From assembly GCA_021778165.1 (NCBI GenBank), contig JAJYCU010000003.1, forward strand, positions 1 to 12,708: a stretch of DNA of 12,708 nucleotides. The letters run 5' to 3'. Below are positions 1 to 6,724 of the stretch, in pieces (positions within the stretch are counted from its first letter, which is position 1; each line of letters begins with the position of its first letter). This DNA is from a bacterium. GTDB lineage: Bacteria; Patescibacteria; Saccharimonadia; Saccharimonadales; UBA4665. A program made the position numbers and the translations under genes. The notes beneath the pieces were generated by a model, which had not been told where the DNA came from, did no database searches, and worked only from the letters and a program-made list of their open reading frames with translations.

Positions 1-2
1 GT

Positions 3-80
3 GGTGCCAGTTTAAATTACCAGAAATTCTCAACGATTGTTTCGAAAACTTATAATTTTATTTTAACTAAGGGTAAATAA
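3..80 (+). CDS. 3' tail of an upstream gene (partial), unidentified
   Basis: From the window edge, frame 3 is open for 25 codons and stops with TAA at 78-80, two bases before the next start codon. The visible end reads ...SKTYNFILTKGK. The tight spacing would suit an operon in which this gene leads into the membrane-anchored protein at 83. Frame 2 is also open from the edge for 17 codons, with a stop at 53-55 (ending ...NDCFENL), so the choice of frame is a judgement based on length and spacing. I do not recognise the protein. A TATAAT at 51-56 lies inside this tail and could be a -10 element for the next gene, but it has no -35 partner at normal spacing. Confidence 0.35.
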   Translation, partial: GASLNYQKFSTIVSKTYNFILTKGK

Positions 81-82
81 CT

Positions 83-694
83 ATGGTTGATATAGTGGAC
101 GATAAACCTTCTCTAAAAGATGATGTATCGTCAATTAATAAAAAAATAACTAGCCCTAATTCGAAAAACGTTATTACGGTTAATAAGTCATTAGTTAAAG
201 ATAATATAATTTTGAATGAGGATAAGAATAAAGTAGAATCTTTAAATCATAAAATAGTTATTGCTCCAATTTCAGATGATTTACACATAGATGAAATTAA
301 TAAAGTTGAAAATATTGACAATAGTGAGGATTCCAAGCCTACTGAAATAGCCAAACCACTAGAAACAACTAGCTTGCCTAATAATGATAACCTTAGTAAA
401 GATTTAAACTCTGTTTCTAGTAAAGAACCAGAATCGGAAGATATTAGTGAGGAAAATAAGAAAAAAAATGAGATTGAAGCCAAAAAAACTTTATCAAAGA
501 AATATGAGTCTTTAATTGAATCAAAGAAATATTTTTTACCAATTAATGTTATCGCCAAGAAAAAAACGAAAAAATTTGTCATTATAAGTTTAATTTTAAT
601 TCTATTACTTATCTTAGTTTGGATAGATATATCTCTAGATGCGGGAATTATTAAATTAGGTGGCATAAAACCAGTTACTCATTTTTTCAAATAA
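83..694 (+). CDS. Hypothetical protein, low-complexity charged region with one C-terminal membrane anchor
   Basis: A 203-residue protein I do not recognise. Residues 1-150 are rich in Asn, Asp, Ser, Glu and Lys and look disordered. A basic stretch (KKKTKK, just before residue 165) is followed by one hydrophobic segment at about 165-185, then a short tail ending PVTHFFK. By the positive-inside rule, the long N-terminal part would be cytoplasmic and about 18 residues would lie outside. There are no cysteines and no catalytic motif. The ATG at 83 is preceded by an SD-like AAGGG (69-73), and the preceding stop is two bases upstream. The helicase gene starts 36 bp downstream. Composition resembles the rest of the window, so nothing suggests recent transfer. 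A tether or divisome-like role is possible, but nothing in the sequence shows it. Confidence 0.75.
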   Translation: MVDIVDDKPSLKDDVSSINKKITSPNSKNVITVNKSLVKDNIILNEDKNKVESLNHKIVIAPISDDLHIDEINKVENIDNSEDSKPTEIAKPLETTSLPNNDNLSKDLNSVSSKEPESEDISEENKKKNEIEAKKTLSKKYESLIESKKYFLPINVIAKKKTKKFVIISLILILLLILVWIDISLDAGIIKLGGIKPVTHFFK

Positions 695-715
695 AGAGTT
701 ATTAACTGATATTTT

Positions 716-724
716 TGATAAACT
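716..724 (+). promoter_or_regulatory. Possible extended -10 element before the helicase gene
   Basis: TG, one base, then TAAACT (719-724; 4 of 6 matches to TATAAT) ends six bases before the GTG start at 731. A transcript from it would begin at or very near the start codon, which would explain the missing SD. No convincing -35 is seen. Confidence 0.3.
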
Positions 725-730
725 ATATAG

Positions 731-2857
731 GTGGAAAATGATTTATTAATTGGACTAAATACTGAGCAGGAAAAAGCTGTTAGGGTTGTTAGTGGTCCTA
801 TTCTGATTCAAGCTGGCGCAGGTAGTGGAAAAACTAAAACTCTAACACATAAAATAGCCTATTTATTGGCAAATAACTTAGCGACCGAGAGTAGTATTTT
901 GGCCGTAACATTTACCAATAAGGCTGCTGGTGAAATGAGACAAAGAGTTGCCGACCTACTTCATAGAAATAATCACAAGAACTATTTCATGCCATTTATG
1001 GGTACTTTCCATAGTATATGCGTCAAGATATTACGAAAAGATGGTGATTATATCGGTGTCCCAAGTACATTTATAATAATCGATGAGACGGATAAAAAAT
1101 CTATCATTAAGAGATTATTAAAACAACAGTTAATTGACGATAAGCTATATTCACCGAGTACAATCTCATCCATTATTTCGAATTATAAAAATGAATTAGA
1201 AAATAATATAGACAAATCATTTTCGCCAACTGAAAAAGTAGCCAGCCAAATTTACCCGTTATACCAATTATCTTTGAAAGAGGCATCAGCGCTTGATTTT
1301 GATGACTTGATTTTAAAAACCGTTCAACTCTTTCGAAATAATGAAGAGATTAGGCAGAAATGGATAAATCAATTTAGCCACATTCTGATTGATGAATACC
1401 AGGATACAAATCTAGCTCAGTACGAACTTATTAAATTACTAATTAATCCGATGCAAAATATTGTTGTAGTAGGTGATGATTGGCAAAGTATTTATAGTTG
1501 GAGGGGTGCAAATTATAAAAACATCTTAAATTTTGAAAATGATTTTAAAAATTGTGTAGTTATAAAACTAGAGCAGAACTATCGGTCATCACAGCCAATT
1601 CTTGATGTGGCCCATAATGTTATTACTAAAAATAAACAAAGATCTGACAAAAAACTTTGGACTGAAGATAAAAATGGAACACCTGTTCAAGTTATACAAG
1701 CCTTTAATGAGAGAAGTGAAGCTGAAACTGTAATCAATGTTATTAAAAATTCAATTTATAAGAATGGTATAAATTACCGTGATTGTGCTGTTCTGTATAG
1801 GACTAATGCTCAAAGTCGTGTACTTGAAGAAACTTTTTTAAGATATGGTATGCCTTATCAAATAGTTGGAGGCGTCAGATTCTATGACCGAAAAGAAATA
1901 AAAGATATTGTTGCTTATCTTAGATTAATTTTCCAACCAGAAGATCATCTTAGTTTCGAAAGAATTATCAATGTTCCTGCTAGGTCAATCGGAGCAAAAT
2001 CATTGGCTGGTTTTTTTAAGTATAAAAATAGCTCTAATCAAACATTAAATCAAGCGTTAACTACTATTTCAGAGTCATCAGATTTAAGCCCTAAAGTTGC
2101 TGCTAAATTCAGTGAATTTTATAATTTAATCTCTCAGATGAGAGATTTACTTGACACAAAAGTAAAAATTTCCGATTTAATAAAAGTTTTAATTGATAAA
2201 TTAGATTATTTAAATTATCTGAACGATGGATCAATTATTGGCGAATCTAGACAGGAAAACGTTAAAGAATTATTAAGCGTCGCAGAGGAATATTTAGATG
2301 ATCTACCATTGTTTTTGGAAGAAGTTAGTTTAGTATCTGATTTAGATAAAAATAATTCTAATCAAGATGCTGTAACATTAATGACTCTTCATGCCGCTAA
2401 AGGATTAGAATATTATCTGGTTTTCATGATAGGCCTGGAAGAATCTATCTTTCCTCATTCGAGAGCTTATACTGATAATTCTGAACTCGAAGAAGAAAGA
2501 AGATTATGTTATGTTGGTATGACCAGAGCCAAAAAAGAACTTTATTTATCATATGCTACGTCTAGATTATTATATGGTAGCCTGTCTCATAATCCTCCGA
2601 GCCGTTTTTTATCAGAGCTTAATAATCAGTCAATCGAACTAGTTAGTCAGTATAATAACCTTAATTCAATCAATAAAAACCCAATTAATGAACCTAGGTA
2701 TGTTGAAGATATAAATAATGGCGATGTTATTACTCATAACGTTTTCGGACAAGGGCAAGTAATCGAAATAAAAGATGATATTGCGGTCGTCTTATTTCAA
2801 AAATTTGGTCGAAAAACTTTGAATATAAGCTTGGCACCAATAAAAAAAGTCGAATGA
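731..2857 (+). CDS. pcrA: ATP-dependent 3'-5' DNA helicase, PcrA/UvrD family (SF1A)
   Basis: A superfamily 1A helicase that unwinds DNA 3'-5' in repair and in clearing blocked forks. All core motifs are visible: Q-motif Gln13; Walker A AGAGSGKT at 28-35; Ia TFTNKAAGEM; Walker B DEYQDT at 221-226; motif III GDDWQSIYSWRGA at 248-260; motif IV QNYRSS; motif V TLHAAKGLEY at about 552-561; motif VI CYVGMTRAK at 593-601. The C-terminal part (about 665-708, with VFGQGQV and a run of beta-strand-like residues) matches the small RNA polymerase-binding Tudor-like domain of PcrA. The length of 708 is normal for the family. The GTG at 731 is chosen because MENDLLIGLNTEQ aligns with the usual PcrA N-terminus; there is no SD. 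It overlaps the Nudix gene by 4 nt (ATGA), so the two are probably translationally coupled. Confidence 0.97.
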   Translation: MENDLLIGLNTEQEKAVRVVSGPILIQAGAGSGKTKTLTHKIAYLLANNLATESSILAVTFTNKAAGEMRQRVADLLHRNNHKNYFMPFMGTFHSICVKILRKDGDYIGVPSTFIIIDETDKKSIIKRLLKQQLIDDKLYSPSTISSIISNYKNELENNIDKSFSPTEKVASQIYPLYQLSLKEASALDFDDLILKTVQLFRNNEEIRQKWINQFSHILIDEYQDTNLAQYELIKLLINPMQNIVVVGDDWQSIYSWRGANYKNILNFENDFKNCVVIKLEQNYRSSQPILDVAHNVITKNKQRSDKKLWTEDKNGTPVQVIQAFNERSEAETVINVIKNSIYKNGINYRDCAVLYRTNAQSRVLEETFLRYGMPYQIVGGVRFYDRKEIKDIVAYLRLIFQPEDHLSFERIINVPARSIGAKSLAGFFKYKNSSNQTLNQALTTISESSDLSPKVAAKFSEFYNLISQMRDLLDTKVKISDLIKVLIDKLDYLNYLNDGSIIGESRQENVKELLSVAEEYLDDLPLFLEEVSLVSDLDKNNSNQDAVTLMTLHAAKGLEYYLVFMIGLEESIFPHSRAYTDNSELEEERRLCYVGMTRAKKELYLSYATSRLLYGSLSHNPPSRFLSELNNQSIELVSQYNNLNSINKNPINEPRYVEDINNGDVITHNVFGQGQVIEIKDDIAVVLFQKFGRKTLNISLAPIKKVE

Positions 2858-3348
2858 AAAATAGTAGATTAAAGTTTAGAATTTCCGGTCGAATAGCATA
2901 TTTTATTTTAACTCCGTTCCTAAAAGTATATTTAAGTAAAAGGATTACAACTAGAATTTTAATTATTAATAAAAATAGGCAAGTGCTAGTTGTTAGAAAT
3001 TTATTATCAAATGGAAATTTAGGTCTTCCTGGTGGAGGACTTAAAAAAAATGAATCTCCTAGTCAGGCATTAATTCGAGAAGTAGAAGAAGAAGTTAACT
3101 TAAAATTATTAAGCACTGATATTTCGTATAAAGGCATATTCTTAGCCAAAAATGATTTTATAAAATATCAGTACCACCTTTGGTTTGGTTTTATTGATCA
3201 AGAACAGGCTGGTCCAATTAAAATAAAATCCTTTGAGATATTAGATCTAGATTGGATTGAGGTCAACAAACTTAAAGATTTTAAACTTAGTTCTGAATTA
3301 AAGTACTCTTTGGAGGTTTGGCAAAGAGAAACAGATTTGATAAAATGA
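2854..3348 (+). CDS. Nudix hydrolase
   Basis: A 164-residue Nudix protein, expected to hydrolyse a nucleoside diphosphate linked to another group using Mg2+; the substrate cannot be told from sequence. The Nudix box is clear: Gly61, Glu67, then REVEEEVNL at 75-83, with the catalytic Glu cluster at 76, 79 and 80. The usual Gly before the last hydrophobic residue is Asn82, a tolerated variation. PGGG at 59-62 precedes the box. About 30 residues before the core (ending VYLSKRITTR) are typical of short stand-alone Nudix proteins. It starts inside the helicase stop codon and has no SD, so it is probably translated by coupling. Pairing with a repair helicase fits pool sanitation or nucleotide upkeep, but that is only context. 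The promoter for the next gene lies within its last 30 bases. Confidence 0.93.
   Translation: MKNSRLKFRISGRIAYFILTPFLKVYLSKRITTRILIINKNRQVLVVRNLLSNGNLGLPGGGLKKNESPSQALIREVEEEVNLKLLSTDISYKGIFLAKNDFIKYQYHLWFGFIDQEQAGPIKIKSFEILDLDWIEVNKLKDFKLSSELKYSLEVWQRETDLIK
3318..3346 (+). promoter_or_regulatory. Sigma-70-type promoter for the rpf-rsmA pair
   Basis: TTGGCA (3318-3323), exactly 17 bases, then TAAAAT (3341-3346), each 5 of 6 to consensus. TG at 3338-3339 makes an extended -10. It lies in the end of the Nudix coding sequence. Transcription would start near 3353, giving a leader of about 44 nt before the ATG at 3397. Confidence 0.6.
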
Positions 3349-3396
3349 CCAAATACCGTTTTTGTTTATTTTTAATGCGAAATCCGATGTTTATTT

Positions 3397-4647
3397 ATGA
3401 AAAATAAGTCTTCTAGAAATCGAAACATTACTCTTGGTTTTAATTTTATTAAAAAACCAGTCAATTTTTCTATTCTAGTTTTTGTACTATTGGTTTTTGT
3501 TTCATTGAGTTTTTTATTCATTTTTAAAAGTAAAACCAGTCAATTCATTCAACCCTCTAAGGATAAAATTGTCATAATTAATTATGACCATAAAATAATG
3601 ACAATACCTTCAAAAGAACCAACAGTAGGTGCCCTACTAAATAAATTGAATATTATCTTACACACCGGTGATATAGTTGAACCGGGACTTTCGACTAAAA
3701 TTTATCAGGATGATTTTAGAATAAATATATATCGAGCAAAGCCGGTTGAAATAATTGATGGTAGCAACATTAGATTTGTTTTTTCTGCTGCAGCAACACC
3801 TAGATCAATTGTTCAGCAACAAGGAATAAATCTTTATCCAGAAGACTTGATTAGTGATGTTCCAGTACAGAATTTTATTAAATCTTATTCGATTGGGCGC
3901 CAAATAATAATTGATCCTGCAACGCCAGTTTATGTAAATCTATACGGCACAACACTATTAATAAGGACCCAAGCCAAAACAGTTGGACAACTAATTAAAT
4001 CTGAGAATATTCATCTTTCTTCAACCGATCAAATCATTCCACAACCTAATACAGCGATCACTCCATATTCACAGGTTTTTATAGTTAGGCATGGTATAAA
4101 GATTGAATCAATTACAAATCAAATTCCAATGCCTATTCAATATGTGCCCGATCCATCTCTAGCTTATGGTACAGGAGCGATCAGACAAGTTGGTTCAGCT
4201 GGTCAAGAAGTGATTACATATCAAGATAATTTAGCTAATGGTGTAGTTGTTAGTAGAACAGTTTTGCAAGATGTAGTCACTGTCCAGCCAATAACACAAA
4301 TTGAAGTAGAGGGAACTAGTTTAAGCGGTATAAAAGGTGATATGGCATTAGCTGGCATTAGCCCAAGTGATTATCAGTATGCTGATTACATTATCTCACA
4401 TGAGTCTGGTTGGTGCCCCACTAAAGCACAAGGAGAGCATTATTGTCCAACTATTCCAGATAATCCAATGACACCAAATGGATATGGTCTTTGTCAGGCA
4501 ACCCCAGGATATAAGATGTCATCAGCTGGCAGCGATTGGGAAATTAATCCAGTCACTCAATTAAAATGGTGTAATTCATATGCTCAAGCTAGATATAATG
4601 GCTGGTACAATGCTTATCAGCATTGGATAAATTACAGAAATTGGTAA
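3397..4647 (+). CDS. rpfB: RpfB/YabE-like secreted wall protein: ubiquitin-like (DUF348) repeats, G5 domain, lysozyme-like C-terminus
   Basis: A 416-residue protein with the layout of resuscitation-promoting factor B. Residues 24-43 form one hydrophobic signal or anchor segment after a basic N-terminus. Three DUF348-type repeats follow (about 57-100, 107-160, 177-230), each with a TVGxLL/SIVQQQ/TVGQLI-like core, then a G5 domain (about 231-305) and a lysozyme/SLT-like domain (about 320-416). In the last, HESGW carries the likely catalytic Glu336, and NGYGLCQATPG, a DW...NP pair and the aromatic tail match Rpf/aggregation-promoting-factor enzymes that cleave peptidoglycan glycan strands. Four cysteines (340, 350, 366, 392) sit only in this domain and could form two disulfides outside the cell. 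There is no SD at the ATG; the in-frame TAA at 3373-3375 rules out a much longer N-terminus. The rsmA start follows four bases after its stop. Confidence 0.88.
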   Translation: MKNKSSRNRNITLGFNFIKKPVNFSILVFVLLVFVSLSFLFIFKSKTSQFIQPSKDKIVIINYDHKIMTIPSKEPTVGALLNKLNIILHTGDIVEPGLSTKIYQDDFRINIYRAKPVEIIDGSNIRFVFSAAATPRSIVQQQGINLYPEDLISDVPVQNFIKSYSIGRQIIIDPATPVYVNLYGTTLLIRTQAKTVGQLIKSENIHLSSTDQIIPQPNTAITPYSQVFIVRHGIKIESITNQIPMPIQYVPDPSLAYGTGAIRQVGSAGQEVITYQDNLANGVVVSRTVLQDVVTVQPITQIEVEGTSLSGIKGDMALAGISPSDYQYADYIISHESGWCPTKAQGEHYCPTIPDNPMTPNGYGLCQATPGYKMSSAGSDWEINPVTQLKWCNSYAQARYNGWYNAYQHWINYRNW

Positions 4648-4651
4648 AAAT

Positions 4652-5437
4652 ATGATTGAAGCGAAAAAAAGTTTAGGACAACATTGGCTAAAAGACAATT
4701 ATATATTAGATCTGATAGTCGAAGAGGCAGAACTGTCACCCGACCAGTTAGTCTTGGAAATAGGTCCGGGTACTGGTAATTTAACTGAAAAACTTCTTAC
4801 TAAATCGGATAATGTCACAGCCGTAGAATTAGACGAAAGATTAATAAATAAATTAGTTAAAAGATTTAATGATCAGATTCTGTTAGGTCACTTGAGAATA
4901 CTCAATGAAGATATTCGATATTTTGATTTTAATAATATTAAAGAAAGTTATAAAATTGTCGCCAACATTCCTTATTATTTGACTAGTTATCTAATACGAC
5001 TTTTAGCTGATTCTAGCAATAAACCTGATCTCGTAGTTTTATTAATTCAGAAAGAAGTGGCAGAACGATTAAGTGCTCTCCCAGGTAAAATGTCTTTATT
5101 ATCAGTTGTTGCTCAATTAAATTTTGATATAAAAAAAGGCGAACTTGTGCCCGCCTATTTATTTGAACCAATACCTAAAGTTGATTCTCAGATAGTAATT
5201 TTGTCTAAAAAAAATAAGAATATTTTAGATAATATTGATAGTAAAGAATTAATAAAATTTATTAGTCTAGGTTTTTCGATGAGACGAAAAAAATTAGTTA
5301 ATAACTTAGTCAAAATTTTTGAAAAAGATTTATTAACGGATGTATTAGAAAAACTGAAAATAAATCTTAGCACTAGACCCCAAGATTTATCTATCAATCA
5401 ATGGCAAGAATTATTTGTTATTTTATACAAAAAGTGA
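4652..5437 (+). CDS. rsmA: 16S rRNA adenine dimethyltransferase RsmA (KsgA)
   Basis: Dimethylates the two adjacent adenines in the loop of 16S rRNA helix 45 using S-adenosylmethionine, a late check on the small subunit. The 261-residue length is normal. Visible motifs: SLGQHWLKD near the N-terminus (usual form GQNFL, here with His11 and Trp12), motif I LEIGPGTGNLT at about 35-45, an acidic AVELDE for the cofactor ribose, catalytic motif IV NIPYY at 105-109, and the C-terminal FEPIPKVDSQIV and FSMRRKKLVNNL signatures. The ATG at 4652 is four bases after the rpf stop and has no SD, so coupling is likely. The rpfB-rsmA order is the same as in Actinobacteria. The tmRNA gene begins 17 bp after the stop, with no terminator visible in between. 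Confidence 0.96.
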   Translation: MIEAKKSLGQHWLKDNYILDLIVEEAELSPDQLVLEIGPGTGNLTEKLLTKSDNVTAVELDERLINKLVKRFNDQILLGHLRILNEDIRYFDFNNIKESYKIVANIPYYLTSYLIRLLADSSNKPDLVVLLIQKEVAERLSALPGKMSLLSVVAQLNFDIKKGELVPAYLFEPIPKVDSQIVILSKKNKNILDNIDSKELIKFISLGFSMRRKKLVNNLVKIFEKDLLTDVLEKLKINLSTRPQDLSINQWQELFVILYKK

Positions 5438-5444
5438 TAAAATA

Positions 5445-5450
5445 TATAAT
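5445..5450 (+). promoter_or_regulatory. -10 element of the tmRNA gene
   Basis: A perfect TATAAT ends four bases before the first base of mature tmRNA. No good -35 is found at 16-18 bp. Transcription would start almost at the mature 5' end, so little or no RNase P leader would be needed. Confidence 0.5.
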
Positions 5451-5454
5451 ACAT

Positions 5455-5848
5455 GGGGCTGAATTTAGCTCGACGTTGGACTTTATTAGTTATATCAGCA
5501 GGTCGCTTGTCAGCGTATAGGCAAAAAATCATAATTGCAGATCGAAAATCTACAATTGCCGACTTGGTTAAGAGTTTTGGAAATTTTTCATTCTCACCAG
5601 TCGCAATCGCTGCCTAGTTTTAGGTAGCAATGCTATGTCTGACATCAGATAAGGCAATAGTGTTTAATATATCTGGTTCGATAATGAAAGTTGTTTTTAT
5701 TTCATTGTTAAGATTTTAAAAACTATACACAAACTTAAACTTGTCTATTTAGTTTTAGTTTGTTGAGAATACAATAATAGACTAAACCTGTAGAAGATTA
5801 ACATCAATAAACTAGCGGACGTGGGGGTAGTACCCACCAGCTCCACCA
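5455..5848 (+). ncRNA. ssrA: Transfer-messenger RNA (tmRNA, one-piece)
   Basis: Rescues stalled ribosomes together with SmpB by acting as alanyl-tRNA and then as a short mRNA. The ends form a 7-bp acceptor stem (5455-5461 GGGGCTG with 5838-5844 CAGCTCC) followed by an encoded ACCA. The third pair is G5457-U5842, the G3-U70 mark for alanyl-tRNA synthetase. The T-stem is GTGGG (5821-5825) with CCCAC (5833-5837). The 5' TCGACG (5470-5475) and the 3' GACTAAACCTGTAG (near 5780) match conserved tmRNA segments. Arms TTTATT (5482-5487) and AATAAA (5806-5811) can form helix P2. The tag frame starts at nucleotide 83, close to the E. coli position. The length of 394 is normal. Odd: the T-loop is GGUAGUA and the D-loop lacks GG (see findings). 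It is not the permuted two-piece form. Confidence 0.95.
5537..5617 (+). other. tmRNA tag-peptide reading frame (26 residues)
   Basis: The frame begins with GCA (Ala) at 5537 and ends at TAG 5615-5617. The tag starts ADRKSTIADL and ends SFSPVAIAA, and the charging alanine would precede it. The small hydrophobic end resembles the ALAA/AVAA tails read by ClpXP-type proteases. The resume codon is set by analogy: GCA after an AT-rich single-stranded stretch, 82 nt from the 5' end. A slightly different start in the same frame is possible. The tag is longer than the roughly 10 residues of E. coli. Confidence 0.75.
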
Positions 5849-5855
5849 TGTAATT

Positions 5856-5861
5856 TATAAT
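5856..5861 (+). promoter_or_regulatory. -10 element for the 5879 gene
   Basis: A perfect TATAAT begins eight bases after the tmRNA CCA end and stops 17 bases before the ATG at 5879. It would give a leader of about 10 nt. No -35 is seen; the matching position lies in the tmRNA T-stem. Confidence 0.4.
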
Positions 5862-5878
5862 TAAGCAGTATATCCTCA

Positions 5879-6709
5879 ATGTTAAGAGAAGCAAAATTCG
5901 TACCATTAGATAAAATTAACTTTAAATCTAATCCAGAGTTAGAAATCAAAGTTAATCTACCTGATTATGTTCCCACTAATGAGATTGGGCTTAATGTTAC
6001 TAGAATCAAATTTTTATCAAGAATAGCTGGCTTAAAGTATTTAAAAATTGATACTTCTGGCGGCGAAACAAGTAGCGAACAGTTTAATCCAACTAGTATT
6101 GATGGTCAAGGGAATGCTACAGGCAGTATTACTGTGGCTCATATCAAGTCTCCTCTCTTTAAGACCGATTTAGATAGAGATAAAAGTTTAATGTCGAGAT
6201 TATATTCTGAATATTCTTGGAGCGATGGACAGATTACGATTAATTCTAGTGAACTAAATAAAAGAACATATGACGCTGCTCGTAAAGAAAATGGCCCAAG
6301 ACTAAGAGACCCTGATGAGTGGGCCAATCTATTAAATGAGTCTATAACAGCTGGGTTAACTACATCTGCTAGATTGAATTTGTTAAAAAAGCCTACAATA
6401 ATGAGTAAATTTTGGTTAGGATTAACAATTTTTGAATCAATTTCATTGAGTAATTGGCTACTTTCAGATTCTAGAATACCGAATAACTTAGTAGATTTTA
6501 TATTTAAATTTTCTTACTTCTCTGTCGGGAACCAATCGATTTCTACGACTTTGACAGCTGTTCAATTCCGTGATAGAAATATTTTTAAAGAAAGACGTTT
6601 ATCCCTAATCCCGGCTTACCAACTAGATCGATTATTTTTAGTTAATGCAATCGCTAAAAGCTCTAAATTAGTTAAAGTTATAAAGCCTGAAAAGACTGAA
6701 AATAGCTAG
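5879..6709 (+). CDS. Hypothetical protein of unknown function (276 aa)
   Basis: I do not recognise this protein. It is soluble by composition: no signal peptide and no membrane segment, though about 175-215 (LGLTIFESISLSNWLL...) is fairly hydrophobic and looks helical. It contains no cysteine. The N-terminal third (PDYVPTNEIGLNVTRIKF, then a GGETSSEQF...GQGNATGSITV stretch) looks beta-rich with Gly/Ser/Thr loops, and the end is basic. The central part has a charged RKENGPRLRDPDEWANLLN segment. The ATG at 5879 follows a TATAAT by 17 bases; there is no SD, although TCCTC sits at 5873-5877. It lies immediately after tmRNA and converges with the minus-strand MFS gene, 15 bp apart, with no terminator hairpin visible. 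Codon use is like its neighbours. No function is proposed. Confidence 0.8.
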   Translation: MLREAKFVPLDKINFKSNPELEIKVNLPDYVPTNEIGLNVTRIKFLSRIAGLKYLKIDTSGGETSSEQFNPTSIDGQGNATGSITVAHIKSPLFKTDLDRDKSLMSRLYSEYSWSDGQITINSSELNKRTYDAARKENGPRLRDPDEWANLLNESITAGLTTSARLNLLKKPTIMSKFWLGLTIFESISLSNWLLSDSRIPNNLVDFIFKFSYFSVGNQSISTTLTAVQFRDRNIFKERRLSLIPAYQLDRLFLVNAIAKSSKLVKVIKPEKTENS

Positions 6710-6724
6710 CCTAGTATGTTTAAA

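Noticed and set aside
247..666. Minus-strand 139-codon open frame
   Set aside because: It is the antisense of the low-complexity protein at 83-694; its hydrophobic, Ser/Leu/Phe-rich composition is the mirror of Lys/Asn-rich codons, with no start signal.
5188..5397. Minus-strand open frame inside rsmA (others like it at 6139-6327 and 10681-10914)
   Set aside because: These are shadows of well-supported genes, with no start signals and no recognisable protein.
2855..5437. Alternative genetic code (TGA as Gly or Trp), as in some CPR lineages
   Set aside because: TGA ends the helicase, Nudix and rsmA genes exactly where their families end, and Trp and Gly use ordinary codons.
5455..5848. Two-piece (permuted) tmRNA, or a group of tRNAs
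   Set aside because: The 5' and 3' ends pair with each other across the full length and the tag frame lies between them in the normal order; no other tRNA-like fold was seen.
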